This document shows positions 31,558-38,550 of a stretch of DNA of 41,053 nt, piece by piece (the stretch's first letter is position 1; each line of letters begins with the position of its first letter). The stretch lies in the IMG/VR virus record IMGVR_UViG_3300028384_000549, positions 1-41,053 of that record; one strand, given 5' to 3'. A program made the translations under genes and the position numbers. This stretch comes from a virus. A model generated the notes under the pieces. The model ran no database searches and was not told the origin of the DNA. It worked only from the letters and a program-made list of their open reading frames with translations.

Positions 31558-32000
31558 GCGATATGATTAACTCAATTTTGTTGGTGGATGATGAAGATTT
31601 ATTCCACTTAGTATTCGAAGATGCGTGTAGCATTTTGGACATCACACTATCTCTTGAAGCACTCAACTCTTCCGATGAGGCGGATAGAAAATTCCGTGAA
31701 TGGTTTCCCGATGACCCAAATCATGAAAGGCCCGAATGTGTATTCGTTGATTTGAACATCATTGGCTCATCGTTTGATGGAATTGAATTGATTAGAAAAA
31801 TCAACTTTGATTATGGTAATGGTTGTGTGATTGGTATCATATCATCATCCGATGATAACCAAGAAATTGAAAAAGCAAAAGCAGCTGGTGCTCAATTTTG
31901 GATTATTAAGTCTGATGATATTGAACCAAGATTAGAAGAGTTCCGTAACGATTACGATGGATACTTAAATAAAACAAATCCATTTAAAGTTTATAAATGA
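31554..32000 (+). CDS. Stand-alone response regulator receiver domain
   Basis: A 148-residue receiver with the acid pair D12-D13 (LLVDDED), phospho-acceptor D66 (CVFVDLNI), switch serine near 98-99 (IISSSDD) and K119 (WIIKSD). No DNA-binding or enzymatic output domain follows, so it must act through protein contact, like CheY. The ATGA overlaps on both sides put it in one translational unit with the kinase and a coiled-coil membrane protein. Confidence 0.92.
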   Translation: MSDMINSILLVDDEDLFHLVFEDACSILDITLSLEALNSSDEADRKFREWFPDDPNHERPECVFVDLNIIGSSFDGIELIRKINFDYGNGCVIGIISSSDDNQEIEKAKAAGAQFWIIKSDDIEPRLEEFRNDYDGYLNKTNPFKVYK

Positions 32001-32497
32001 TAAAAAAATTAGGACATATCTTAACATACCACGATTCAGAACCAACTGAGGTTCTGCAAGGATTAATATGGTTCATATTTGCACCTATTGTATTAGAAGC
32101 AGAATTCTTTCCACAATTATGGTATGTTGCCATTATTAGTGTTCTCATTGGGATGGGTACATTATATTCGGTAGTATATCGTAGTTTAGAAGTAAGAAGA
32201 TTGTTTGGATATGGGTACGCCTCACTGGCTGTATTGTTTGTTATGATACACTTTTTGAACAAAGATTTAGTGTGGACTCCTATGAATTGGGGGTGGGTTG
32301 TTATAGCTATTAGTGGTATAAGTAATATCCGAAGAATCACTCAAAAAATTCAATCTAAAAAAAGTGATAAAGTAAAAGATGATATCTCCCAAATGTACAG
32401 AGAAGATTTGGAAAAAAAGATTGAAGAGTTACAAAAACAAAATTTTGATTTGAGACTGGAGAAAATAAAGCTCAATGAGAAATTATTAGATGAGTAA
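31997..32497 (+). CDS. Membrane protein with cytoplasmic coiled coil
   Basis: A 166-residue protein with about four membrane helices (GLIWFIFAPIVLEA, LWYVAIISVLIGMGTLYSV, YASLAVLFVMIHFL, WGWVVIAISGI) followed by a charged heptad-like helix of about 45 residues (DLEKKIEELQKQNFDLRLEK). Its start overlaps the response-regulator stop, and I infer a functional link: the coiled coil could receive the signal. A holin-related role is another option. No family recognised. Confidence 0.7.
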   Translation: MIKKLGHILTYHDSEPTEVLQGLIWFIFAPIVLEAEFFPQLWYVAIISVLIGMGTLYSVVYRSLEVRRLFGYGYASLAVLFVMIHFLNKDLVWTPMNWGWVVIAISGISNIRRITQKIQSKKSDKVKDDISQMYREDLEKKIEELQKQNFDLRLEKIKLNEKLLDE

Positions 32498-32503
32498 TGT
32501 GTT

Positions 32504-33100
32504 ATGAAACTAAATGAGTTATCCAAAGAAAACATACTGAAACTAGCATCGGAAAAGAGAATATATTTAGAAGGTAATATTCTGAAAGTATTGAAAGCAT
32601 CCGATGGTGATACTGAGGTGATTGAATATCTGAAGCAATGTAAGGATAAGGATACAACTGCTCGTAAAAAGAGATTACAGGTCACAAAGCAAGTTCAGAA
32701 ACAAAACAAAGAGTTAGTTACCAAACAAAAGGAAACTGATGACTTGATGGTTGAACTTCAAAACGCATTGGATTCTGCCAAAAAATCCGAAGAGGAGGCA
32801 AACAAACTCAGAGAAGATGCTGAGAAATCAAAGGATAAGGCATTAGAGGATTTGGACCTGATGCAGAAAAAATCTCAGTTTGAGTTGATTGGTACGATTG
32901 TAAGAGTTGCACTTTGGGTAATTATTGGGGTAGGTACGTTAACCACACTAATGTATGGGTTTGCTATAGTGAATGATAAGGAAACACAAATCATCGGTAG
33001 TACTTGGTCAAATATGTTTGGTATCCTTCTTACGAACGCGTTCTCAATTGTAGGTACGATTATGGGTGTGAAGTATGCATCCGAGTCTGATAAAAAATAA
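32504..33100 (+). CDS. Coiled-coil protein with C-terminal membrane hairpin
   Basis: A 198-residue protein. A long charged coiled coil covers about residues 50-125 (QVQKQNKELVTKQKETDDLM, SEEEANKLREDAEKSKDKAL), followed by two membrane helices (LIGTIVRVALWVIIGVGTLT and FGILLTNAFSIVGTIMG). The topology, cytoplasmic coil then hairpin, mirrors the preceding gene in reverse order, so the two coils could pair. Possibly a lysis or signalling scaffold; not recognised. Confidence 0.65.
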   Translation: MKLNELSKENILKLASEKRIYLEGNILKVLKASDGDTEVIEYLKQCKDKDTTARKKRLQVTKQVQKQNKELVTKQKETDDLMVELQNALDSAKKSEEEANKLREDAEKSKDKALEDLDLMQKKSQFELIGTIVRVALWVIIGVGTLTTLMYGFAIVNDKETQIIGSTWSNMFGILLTNAFSIVGTIMGVKYASESDKK

Positions 33101-33105
33101 TTCTA

Positions 33106-33113
33106 TACTTATA
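33106..33113 (+). promoter_or_regulatory. Candidate late promoter, TACTTATA
   Basis: TACTTATA just after the previous stop; ATGs follow at 33117 and 33120. A T4-like late box here would start transcription near 33119, at the ATG. Confidence 0.4.
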
Positions 33114-33119
33114 TGTATG

Positions 33120-33350
33120 ATGTTAAGTTGGAATGACTATAAAAGATTAAATGAGAATATAAATCTGAATGAAAATGTGGTACTGAAGAAGTATCAGATT
33201 TATTTGGGTAATTTCCACTTACAAGAATTTTTAAAAGACCCAATAGATGGTGGTGATGTTCAACCTACACCAACACAAACCTTTTTCTTACTTCAAGAAA
33301 ATGGAGATTATATATTACAAGAAAACAACGATAAAATAAGATTAGAATAA
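33120..33350 (+). CDS. Small protein with FLLQENGDYILQEN repeat tail
   Basis: A 76-residue protein starting MLSWNDYKRLNENINLNEN. The frame is open back to 33075, but that start lies inside the upstream gene; ATG 33120 (or 33117) follows the candidate promoter. The C-terminus repeats a short block (LLQENGDY then ILQENNDK), a pattern seen at the ends of phage tail-tip and collar proteins. The N-terminal helix holds L-N-E twice, resembling prohead protease sites. Its stop overlaps the next ATG (TAATGG), so the two products may work together. Confidence 0.55.
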   Translation: MLSWNDYKRLNENINLNENVVLKKYQIYLGNFHLQEFLKDPIDGGDVQPTPTQTFFLLQENGDYILQENNDKIRLE

Positions 33351-34030
33351 TGGCAGACTCTAAAATTTCAGCATTACCAGCAGCAGCATCATTAGATGGC
33401 TCAGAATTGTTTGCTACCGTACAAAGTAGTGTAACTAAGTATACTACATTAGATGATGTTTCTAATTATGTAACAGGTTCATTTACACTAAACTCATCTG
33501 GCAGCAATGTCGATGATTTAGGAGGTACATCAGTAAGAACCTTATACACAAGAACTAATACAATAGCTCATACAGATTCAGTAAATACTGATTTTCTATC
33601 AGGTTCAAGTGAAGCATTTGGTTCAAGAAATATACCTTCTTCCTTTTTAACAAATACAAACTTTAAATCTAAAACATTACATTTTAGAGTATTTGGGGCC
33701 TTCACTTCTAATAATACAGATTGCGATGTTTACCTCCAAATAGGAAATGATATTTTAACCCATTCAAATATAGGTGCAACTCTTTCCCAACCCAATAATC
33801 ATCCTTTTGAAATTTTAGGAGAAGTATATTTTACTGATGGTGATGCTAGAGTTTGCTATTCAATAGGACACTGTGATAATAGTGGAGATTATAAAAGATA
33901 CCCACTATCAGATGCAACACAATTACAAGACGTAACTTCTTTTGGAGGTGGAGATTTTAAACTAATAATATCAGGTTCAGGCGATATAGATTTAACATCT
34001 TACGGAGGATATTTACAAGTTTGTAATTAA
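33350..34030 (+). CDS. Putative tail-fibre or virion surface protein
   Basis: A 226-residue protein beginning MADSKISALPAAASLDGSEL, a start common to phage fibre and tip proteins, then TTLDDVSNYV, a likely short trimeric neck. The remainder is serine/threonine/asparagine-rich with many short strands (KTLHFRVFGAF, CDVYLQIGNDI, FKLIISGSGDI), consistent with a jelly-roll head that could bind a receptor or be glycosylated. No enzyme motif. The exact structural role is inferred. Confidence 0.6.
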   Translation: MADSKISALPAAASLDGSELFATVQSSVTKYTTLDDVSNYVTGSFTLNSSGSNVDDLGGTSVRTLYTRTNTIAHTDSVNTDFLSGSSEAFGSRNIPSSFLTNTNFKSKTLHFRVFGAFTSNNTDCDVYLQIGNDILTHSNIGATLSQPNNHPFEILGEVYFTDGDARVCYSIGHCDNSGDYKRYPLSDATQLQDVTSFGGGDFKLIISGSGDIDLTSYGGYLQVCN

Positions 34031-34068
34031 TTAAATGGATAACCCAATCAGTTTCTCATAAATCAAAC

Positions 34069-34076
34069 TATTTATA
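34069..34076 (+). promoter_or_regulatory. Candidate late promoter, TATTTATA
   Basis: TATTTATA in a 90-base gap, at the centre of a short palindrome (AACTA-TTTA-TAGTT, 34067-34079). The gene downstream starts at 34121 after a strong Shine-Dalgarno AGAAGGAG (34108-34115). The rest of the gap holds nothing identifiable. Confidence 0.4.
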
Positions 34077-34120
34077 GTTGAAAAAGTTTAACCCAAAATA
34101 AGTTTGTAGAAGGAGTTCCA

Positions 34121-34369
34121 ATGTTACAAAAGATTAGGAGTAATTGGATGGCTTTTAAAGATATATTCAAAGACGACAACGATGTTAATGAGAAAAACGT
34201 AATTGGTTTCCTTTCGTTCGCAGTAATGGTAATATTTGCATTGGCAGATTTGGTAACTGGCTACTTCGGTAAAGACTTAGTGGTACAGGAGTTTATTTAC
34301 AACTCATTCGTCATAATCACATTAGGTTCATTTGGTATTGCTGGATTAGAGAAGTTCGCAAAAAAATAA
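34121..34369 (+). CDS. Small two-helix membrane protein, holin-like
   Basis: An 82-residue protein with a charged N-terminal part (FKDIFKDDNDVNEKN) and two membrane helices (VIGFLSFAVMVIFALADLVTG and FIYNSFVIITLGSFGIAG), ending in lysines. Size and topology fit a class II holin. It has the best Shine-Dalgarno in the window (AGAAGGAG, 5 bases before ATG) and directly precedes a second holin-like gene. Confidence 0.6.
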   Translation: MLQKIRSNWMAFKDIFKDDNDVNEKNVIGFLSFAVMVIFALADLVTGYFGKDLVVQEFIYNSFVIITLGSFGIAGLEKFAKK

Positions 34370-34380
34370 ATCTATGAAAA

Positions 34381-34833
34381 ATGAATTTGTTAGGTGATAA
34401 AATGATATTATTGAAATCAACAACGACTCAGCTCGCTATGGGTATTTCTGCGTTTTGTGGATTTATGGGTAGTTACTTTATGAATTTGACTGCCAATAAC
34501 ACAGAGCAGTATTTGGCAGTAGTAGCTGTGATGTTGTTAGATGGGTTCTTCGGAGTAATCGCAGGAATCAAAAGAGAAGGTTTCAAAACCTACAAAGCAT
34601 TAAACGTACTAAAAAATATATTCGCGTGGGAATTAATTCTCACAGTAGTTCTATCAATTGAATTAGGATTCAAAGGAACTTCTTGGTTATCCGAAACAAT
34701 ATTAGCACCATTTATGGTATTCCAAATGGTATCTGCGTTAAAAAACGCATCAATGGCGGGATTCATTAAGAACGAATTACTTAATGAAATCTTAGATAGA
34801 ATCGATTCTCACAAAGGAAAACGCCAAAAATAA
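34381..34833 (+). CDS. Phage holin-like protein (holin 4_1 type)
   Basis: A 150-residue membrane protein with about three to four helices. The stretch VVAVMLLDGFFGVIAGIKRE, then a TYKALNVLKNIFAWELILT helix, matches the D-x2-x-G-v-x-A-i-k...S-x-k-x-x-G-x-x-K pattern of the holin_4_1/toxin-secretion holin family. The C-terminus is charged (RIDSHKGKRQK). ATG 34402 is an alternative start giving 143 residues. It probably forms the membrane lesion that releases the amidase at 29121. Confidence 0.7.
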   Translation: MNLLGDKMILLKSTTTQLAMGISAFCGFMGSYFMNLTANNTEQYLAVVAVMLLDGFFGVIAGIKREGFKTYKALNVLKNIFAWELILTVVLSIELGFKGTSWLSETILAPFMVFQMVSALKNASMAGFIKNELLNEILDRIDSHKGKRQK

Positions 34834-34859
34834 TCATTTATTAGTAACAATACCATATT

Positions 34860-34867
34860 TATTTATA
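34860..34867 (+). promoter_or_regulatory. Candidate late promoter, TATTTATA
   Basis: TATTTATTTATA at 34856-34867 contains two overlapping versions of the box, the second touching the ATG at 34867. If it is used, the start of the next small gene is at or upstream of the transcript end, which makes that start uncertain. Confidence 0.3.
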
Positions 34868-35031
34868 TGAATGGTATAAGAGAATATGGTTGGAAAGATT
34901 GGATTAGCGTTCCTAAAAACAAAGAACTCTATAATAGAGATATGAATGAGGGAATGCGTCAGTTCAAACTTGAACAACAAAGAAGGAAAAGACTTGCGCA
35001 AAATGCAAGTTTTAACCTAAGAGGACTTTAA
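34867..35031 (+). CDS. Small basic protein (54 aa)
   Basis: A 54-residue ORF filling most of the 197-base gap between two larger genes: NGIREYGWKDWISVPKNK, then GMRQFKLEQQRRKRLAQNAS, a basic helix. Its TAA overlaps the next ATG (TAATGG), which supports translation. The basic helix suggests DNA or capsid binding; function unknown. Confidence 0.55.
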   Translation: MNGIREYGWKDWISVPKNKELYNRDMNEGMRQFKLEQQRRKRLAQNASFNLRGL

Positions 35032-35393
35032 TGGATAGATTAGAAAAACTAATGGAACTTCTTGAGAAGAAGTATGGTAGTGTTTCCGTTGAAGGAACTA
35101 ATAAATCACGAATCAGAGAAATAGTACGTGAAGAGATAGAAAGGGTGAAAGAATCCCTTGAAGAAGTTGATGATTCGCAAATCTCGATGACGTTCGCATC
35201 ACTTGAAAGAGCGATGAAATACTCAAAAGGTATTTATGGCAAAATGAAAGAGAGTGGTGTTAAGGATGTTGATGGTTGGGTATTTGCTAAAATTACTCTT
35301 GCTGAAGATTATCTGAAATCGGTTTATAGTTACTTAGATGGTAAAGATGGGTTAGATGATACACCAAACACACCAGATGATGTAGGGGGATAA
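35031..35393 (+). CDS. Phage protein with helical WVxxKITLAxDY domain (120 aa)
   Basis: A 120-residue acidic, mostly helical protein. The N-terminus (MDRLEKLMELLEKKYGSVSV) is an amphipathic helix. The core ERAMKYSKGIYGKMKESGV and DGWVFAKITLAEDYLKSVYS resembles a small domain I recall from many phage virion or head-associated proteins, in which a tryptophan-valine pair precedes K-I-T-x-A-x-D-Y. The tail is aspartate-rich. Function not known; the context suggests a virion component. Confidence 0.55.
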   Translation: MDRLEKLMELLEKKYGSVSVEGTNKSRIREIVREEIERVKESLEEVDDSQISMTFASLERAMKYSKGIYGKMKESGVKDVDGWVFAKITLAEDYLKSVYSYLDGKDGLDDTPNTPDDVGG

Positions 35394-36778
35394 TGCCGAA
35401 CTTTAACAGAAAAGATATGCCGCAAGTTAGTACTCAGAATATGAGTAAAGCGTTGGATAGAGTTGCTGATAGGGTAAGAGTATCCAAAGAATCAATTCGT
35501 GCTTCAAAGTTAAAGAAATCTCAGAAAGAACTTTACAAAAATAAAGTAAAGGGAATCGCATCAAAATTCAGTTCTCCAAATTCAATGAAACCATTGGTGA
35601 TATCAAAAGATAATCACATTGTAGATGGACACCACAGATGGGCAGCCGCAATCTACAAATGGGGTGAAGATGTGAAAATACCAGTTCATCGAATCAATCT
35701 TACTGCTGTAAATGCCATCAAACTATATAGTATGATTGCTAACTCTATTGAGGAAATGGTTAGTGAACTAAAAGAAGGTGTGTGGTCTAAATCAGCACTA
35801 GCGGCAATGCATCGTAAACCAATGCCGGGTAGATACTTTATCTCAGATGAGAATGGTAATGTAGTAGAAAAGGGTTTGAAAACTCGCCGTTCTTGGGTTA
35901 CTTATTTGCACAGAATGGGTAAGATTGGCGGTTCATTGAGTTATCACGGAATACCAAAAGTAGTTAACATCCACGATGGTAAGAAGAACAACGAAGTCGT
36001 TGACCAATACTATTGGAGAGATAAGTATGGTAAGGGTAGATACTCAATTGATATCGATAACCCAACTCTTGGAAGCTTCGATAAGATTGACCCTAAATAT
36101 GTAAACTATAAAGAGATTGAGAAGCAACTTGGTTTGAAAGAAGCCATCACCATTCCGATTGAGATTGGTGATACTGTTTTGGGTGGTAAGTTCAAAAACA
36201 AACCAATCGTAGTGAAATCAATCGATAAGAATGAGAAGGGTGATATCACAATCAATGGTAAACCACTACTTAAATTCAGATTGATGAAAGAGGGTAACGA
36301 CCAATTAGAAATGATGAAGTTACTCAGTAAGGCAATGAAAGCAATGCCGGGTTCACCAAAACAGAAGAAGATTAAGCAGGAGTTGAACAAACTCAGAATC
36401 AAAAATGGGTTAGAACCTATTCCTGAGGGATTAATGAATGAAATTCCTATGGATGACCTTCAGAAGATTGATACATTCGCAGATAAGAAGCTTAATCCAG
36501 TTGATGTGGTAATCACCGATAAACACTTCTTCGATAGATTGAATGACCCTCGAAATGGAAAAGAGATTACCTCAGCAGAGTTGATTGGATTCTTCAAAAG
36601 ATTATCTAAGCATAAGAAAGATTTTGTTGAGTTCCTAAACAAGTACAATTCAGTAGTCGCTGTGGATGATAGAACGAACATCAATATTCCATTTATGAAG
36701 CAGGCTAACAAGGCAATCGCTAAGACAGTGATGAGAAAAAAAGATTTCAAAACACCCGACCAAAAGTTGGATATTTAA
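35393..36778 (+). CDS. Multidomain phage protein with ParB-like N-terminal domain
   Basis: A 461-residue mosaic. Residues about 60-100 hold a ParB/sulfiredoxin-type motif, PLVISKDNHIVDGHHRWAAA. A second segment (120-240) includes RKPMPGRYFISDENG and VVDQYYWRDKYGKG. A third is strand-rich (IGDTVLGGKFKNKP). The C-terminal domain, with DKHFFDRLNDPRNGKEIT and ending AKTVMRKKDFKTPD, resembles a recurrent cyanophage/T4-like domain with an H-x-x-x-R-x-N-x-x-R-N signature. The segments are separated by LKEG, LKEA, LMKEG and PEG-LMNE stretches that look like prohead protease sites. The ParB-like part may bind or hydrolyse nucleotide; activity is unproven. Confidence 0.6.
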   Translation: MPNFNRKDMPQVSTQNMSKALDRVADRVRVSKESIRASKLKKSQKELYKNKVKGIASKFSSPNSMKPLVISKDNHIVDGHHRWAAAIYKWGEDVKIPVHRINLTAVNAIKLYSMIANSIEEMVSELKEGVWSKSALAAMHRKPMPGRYFISDENGNVVEKGLKTRRSWVTYLHRMGKIGGSLSYHGIPKVVNIHDGKKNNEVVDQYYWRDKYGKGRYSIDIDNPTLGSFDKIDPKYVNYKEIEKQLGLKEAITIPIEIGDTVLGGKFKNKPIVVKSIDKNEKGDITINGKPLLKFRLMKEGNDQLEMMKLLSKAMKAMPGSPKQKKIKQELNKLRIKNGLEPIPEGLMNEIPMDDLQKIDTFADKKLNPVDVVITDKHFFDRLNDPRNGKEITSAELIGFFKRLSKHKKDFVEFLNKYNSVVAVDDRTNINIPFMKQANKAIAKTVMRKKDFKTPDQKLDI

Positions 36779-36797
36779 CAAAAAATTCGTATATTAG
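36766..36797 (+). promoter_or_regulatory. Bacteroidota-type promoter P7
   Basis: GTTG at 36766-36769 (one mismatch to TTTG), 20-base spacer, TATATTAG at 36790-36797, spanning the stop of the previous gene. The ATG at 36799 is only 2 bases beyond the box, which is too close for the usual start site; either transcription starts unusually near or this gene is mostly translated from read-through messages. Confidence 0.6.
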
Positions 36798-36798
36798 A

Positions 36799-37563
36799 AT
36801 GATAAAGTTAAAAAACATATTATTGGAAGGTAGATACGATAGATTGGTTGGTACTATTAACAAAGCAGTTTTCAAATCGATGAGAAGTGCGATTGCTGGT
36901 AGTGGTACACAGGAAAAACCTAAGAAGTATAAGGGTTATGAGGTTCGTAAAGACCCCATCCCCACACAAAATCTTTCTGATATGTTTGAAGCTGAGACTC
37001 GGACCATTTACGTTGGTGAATTCGCAGATTCAAAAGCGGGAATGGATGTGGATGTTGAGTTAAAATTGGCTGTATCTGAAGATAGTGTTAAGCCGGGCAA
37101 ATTCTACATTGATGGAAACGCTGAGGGGGGAGATTTCCCAAGTATTGAGATTATGATTGGGTTACATCCTGAAGATGCAGAGAGTGGTAAGGTATTCTCA
37201 AAGATACAACCTGTATTGAGAGATTTGGTACGACATGAAATAGAACACGTAACACATGGTAGAGGTGCTTCAGGAGCTAAATACTCAAAGATAATGAGGG
37301 GTGATTTAGCAATGAGGAAGAAGATTCGTTCTAATCCTGAGTTGTACTACAAATACTTCTTACTACCAAAGGAGGTGGATGCTAATATCCACGGATTGTA
37401 TTCAAAGGCAAAAACTATGAAACAACCTTACCAAAAAGTGGTTGATGATTATTTAGATTCATTGGTTGATGATGGGGTAATTACAACTGAGAAGAGAAAA
37501 GAAATTTATAAGAAATGGAAGAAACGAATCCCAAAGATTGGTGGAATTCCAACGTTGAGATAA
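36799..37563 (+). CDS. Zincin-type metalloprotease with cleavable-leader-like N-terminus
   Basis: A 254-residue protein. The zinc site is H146-E-I-E-H150 in VRHEIEHVTHG, with a candidate third ligand or active residue at E192 (LLPKEVDANIHG). The N-terminus MIKLKNILLEGRYD is a short amphipathic helix ending L-L-E before glycine, like a T4 prohead protease site. This combination suggests a protease packaged in the capsid and delivered with the DNA, or a protease acting in head maturation itself; it does not look like the T4 gp21 serine protease. Two bases separate it from the next gene. Confidence 0.7.
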   Translation: MIKLKNILLEGRYDRLVGTINKAVFKSMRSAIAGSGTQEKPKKYKGYEVRKDPIPTQNLSDMFEAETRTIYVGEFADSKAGMDVDVELKLAVSEDSVKPGKFYIDGNAEGGDFPSIEIMIGLHPEDAESGKVFSKIQPVLRDLVRHEIEHVTHGRGASGAKYSKIMRGDLAMRKKIRSNPELYYKYFLLPKEVDANIHGLYSKAKTMKQPYQKVVDDYLDSLVDDGVITTEKRKEIYKKWKKRIPKIGGIPTLR

Positions 37564-37565
37564 CT

Positions 37566-38168
37566 ATGAATAAGAAAGAATTTATATCAAAGGTATTCAA
37601 ATCTGAAATGAAGCAACTTAGCGAAGGTAAAACTCTACGGGTGTTTGATTTTGATGATACCCTAGCTACTACAGATTCTTATATCTATGTTAAGCATAAG
37701 GATGGTTCAGAAACCAAATTAGACCCAGCGGAATACGCGAAGTATAATGGTAAATCGGGTGATAGTTATGATTTCAGAGATTTCAATAAGAAGCTCAACA
37801 ACCCTAAAGTAATCAAAAAGAATGTTGATTTACTTCGTAGAATGTTAGATTCTGGTGATAAGAAAGTAACCATTCTAACTGCAAGAGCACTTGCGTTTCC
37901 TGTGAGATATTGGTTCAAAAAAGAACTTGGAATGAATGTGTATGTAGTTGCACTTGGAAGTAACAACCCAAAGGATAAATCGGATTGGATTGAGAAACAC
38001 ATTAAGAAAGGATATACCGATATCGCATTTATGGATGATTCTTCAAAGAACATCAAAGCGGTTGATACGTTGAAATCTAAGTATCCTGATGTTCGTATAA
38101 AAACCCACTTAGTGAGGGAATTCACCGAACAAGATGTTCAGAAATATGTACAAAAGATAATTCACTAA
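37566..38168 (+). CDS. HAD-superfamily phosphatase with leader-like N-terminus
   Basis: A 200-residue HAD enzyme. Motif I is D28-x-D30-x-T32 (VFDFDDTLATTD), motif II VTILTARAL near residue 100, motif III the lysine in SNNPKDKSDW, and motif IV DIAFMDDSSKNI near 155. It is closest in style to polynucleotide 3'-phosphatase-like or 5'-nucleotidase HADs; T4 Pnkp has a similar half. The first 20 residues, MNKKEFISKVFKSEMKQLSE, form an amphipathic helix ending L-S-E before G-K, like the leader of the neighbours. The frame extends upstream to 37515, but ATG 37566 follows the previous stop by 2 bases and is the better start. Confidence 0.8.
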   Translation: MNKKEFISKVFKSEMKQLSEGKTLRVFDFDDTLATTDSYIYVKHKDGSETKLDPAEYAKYNGKSGDSYDFRDFNKKLNNPKVIKKNVDLLRRMLDSGDKKVTILTARALAFPVRYWFKKELGMNVYVVALGSNNPKDKSDWIEKHIKKGYTDIAFMDDSSKNIKAVDTLKSKYPDVRIKTHLVREFTEQDVQKYVQKIIH

Positions 38169-38179
38169 TTTTAATCTAA

Positions 38180-38187
38180 TATTTATA
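38180..38187 (+). promoter_or_regulatory. Candidate late promoter, TATTTATA
   Basis: TATTTATA in a 24-base gap; a T4-like late start would fall at 38193, exactly on the next ATG. Confidence 0.4.
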
Positions 38188-38192
38188 ATCAA

Positions 38193-38435
38193 ATGAACTA
38201 CGAAAAGAAAGTAATGGAAATGGCATACAACATCCTAATGAAACGGGATTTTGAATGGAGCGCTGAATTTAGTGATGAGATGAGAGCTCAGTTACTAAAA
38301 TTACTTCTTGAGTACTTTACTGATATTGAACATTATGAAAAATGTGCTAATATTGTAAAGTTGCAAAACAAAAGTTTGGAGATTATGAATGGAAATATTA
38401 GCAAAGCAAATATCACCGGAAGTAACATCAGTTAA
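38193..38435 (+). CDS. Small hypothetical protein (80 aa)
   Basis: An 80-residue helical protein (EKKVMEMAYNILMKRDFEWS, RAQLLKLLLEYFTDIEHYEK). No family recognised. Its 3' end overlaps the next small ORF by 47 bases in another frame. The helical, acidic composition suggests a protein-binding role. Located at the start of a cluster of small genes that includes the ClpS-like adaptor. Confidence 0.6.
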   Translation: MNYEKKVMEMAYNILMKRDFEWSAEFSDEMRAQLLKLLLEYFTDIEHYEKCANIVKLQNKSLEIMNGNISKANITGSNIS

Positions 38436-38550
38436 GGGGTGGTTAGTTTACGTTATGGATGTAACAGGAAGACCTATTCAGGCAGAGGTATGTGAACTTG
38501 ATGATTTAGTACCTACAATCAAAAAATTCGAATCGATTTTTAATTTATGA
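38389..38550 (+). CDS. Small protein (53 aa) overlapping both neighbours
   Basis: A 53-residue ORF: MEILAKQISPEVTSVKGWLV, then YVMDVTGRPIQAEVCELDDL and a C-terminal helix. The alternating strands with a V-x-D-x-x-G-R-P-I turn look protein-like. It overlaps the previous gene by 47 bases and the ClpS-like gene by 4 (ATGA), which explains the 111 bases otherwise empty between them. Confidence 0.55.
   Translation: MEILAKQISPEVTSVKGWLVYVMDVTGRPIQAEVCELDDLVPTIKKFESIFNL

Noticed and set aside
31985-32000. TATAAATG as a T4-type late promoter (TATAAATA) before 31997
   Set aside because: It overlaps the end of the receiver gene and the next start, differs from the T4 box, and is a single occurrence.
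31984-32685. Two - strand open frames of over 100 residues around the coiled-coil membrane genes
   Set aside because: They mirror the + strand genes at 31997 and 32504; the serine/phenylalanine-rich product of the second is the usual shadow of lysine/glutamate-rich coiled coils.
37515-37565. Upstream extension of the HAD phosphatase
   Set aside because: It lies inside the protease gene in another frame; ATG 37566 sits 2 bases after the protease stop and yields the leader shared with neighbours.
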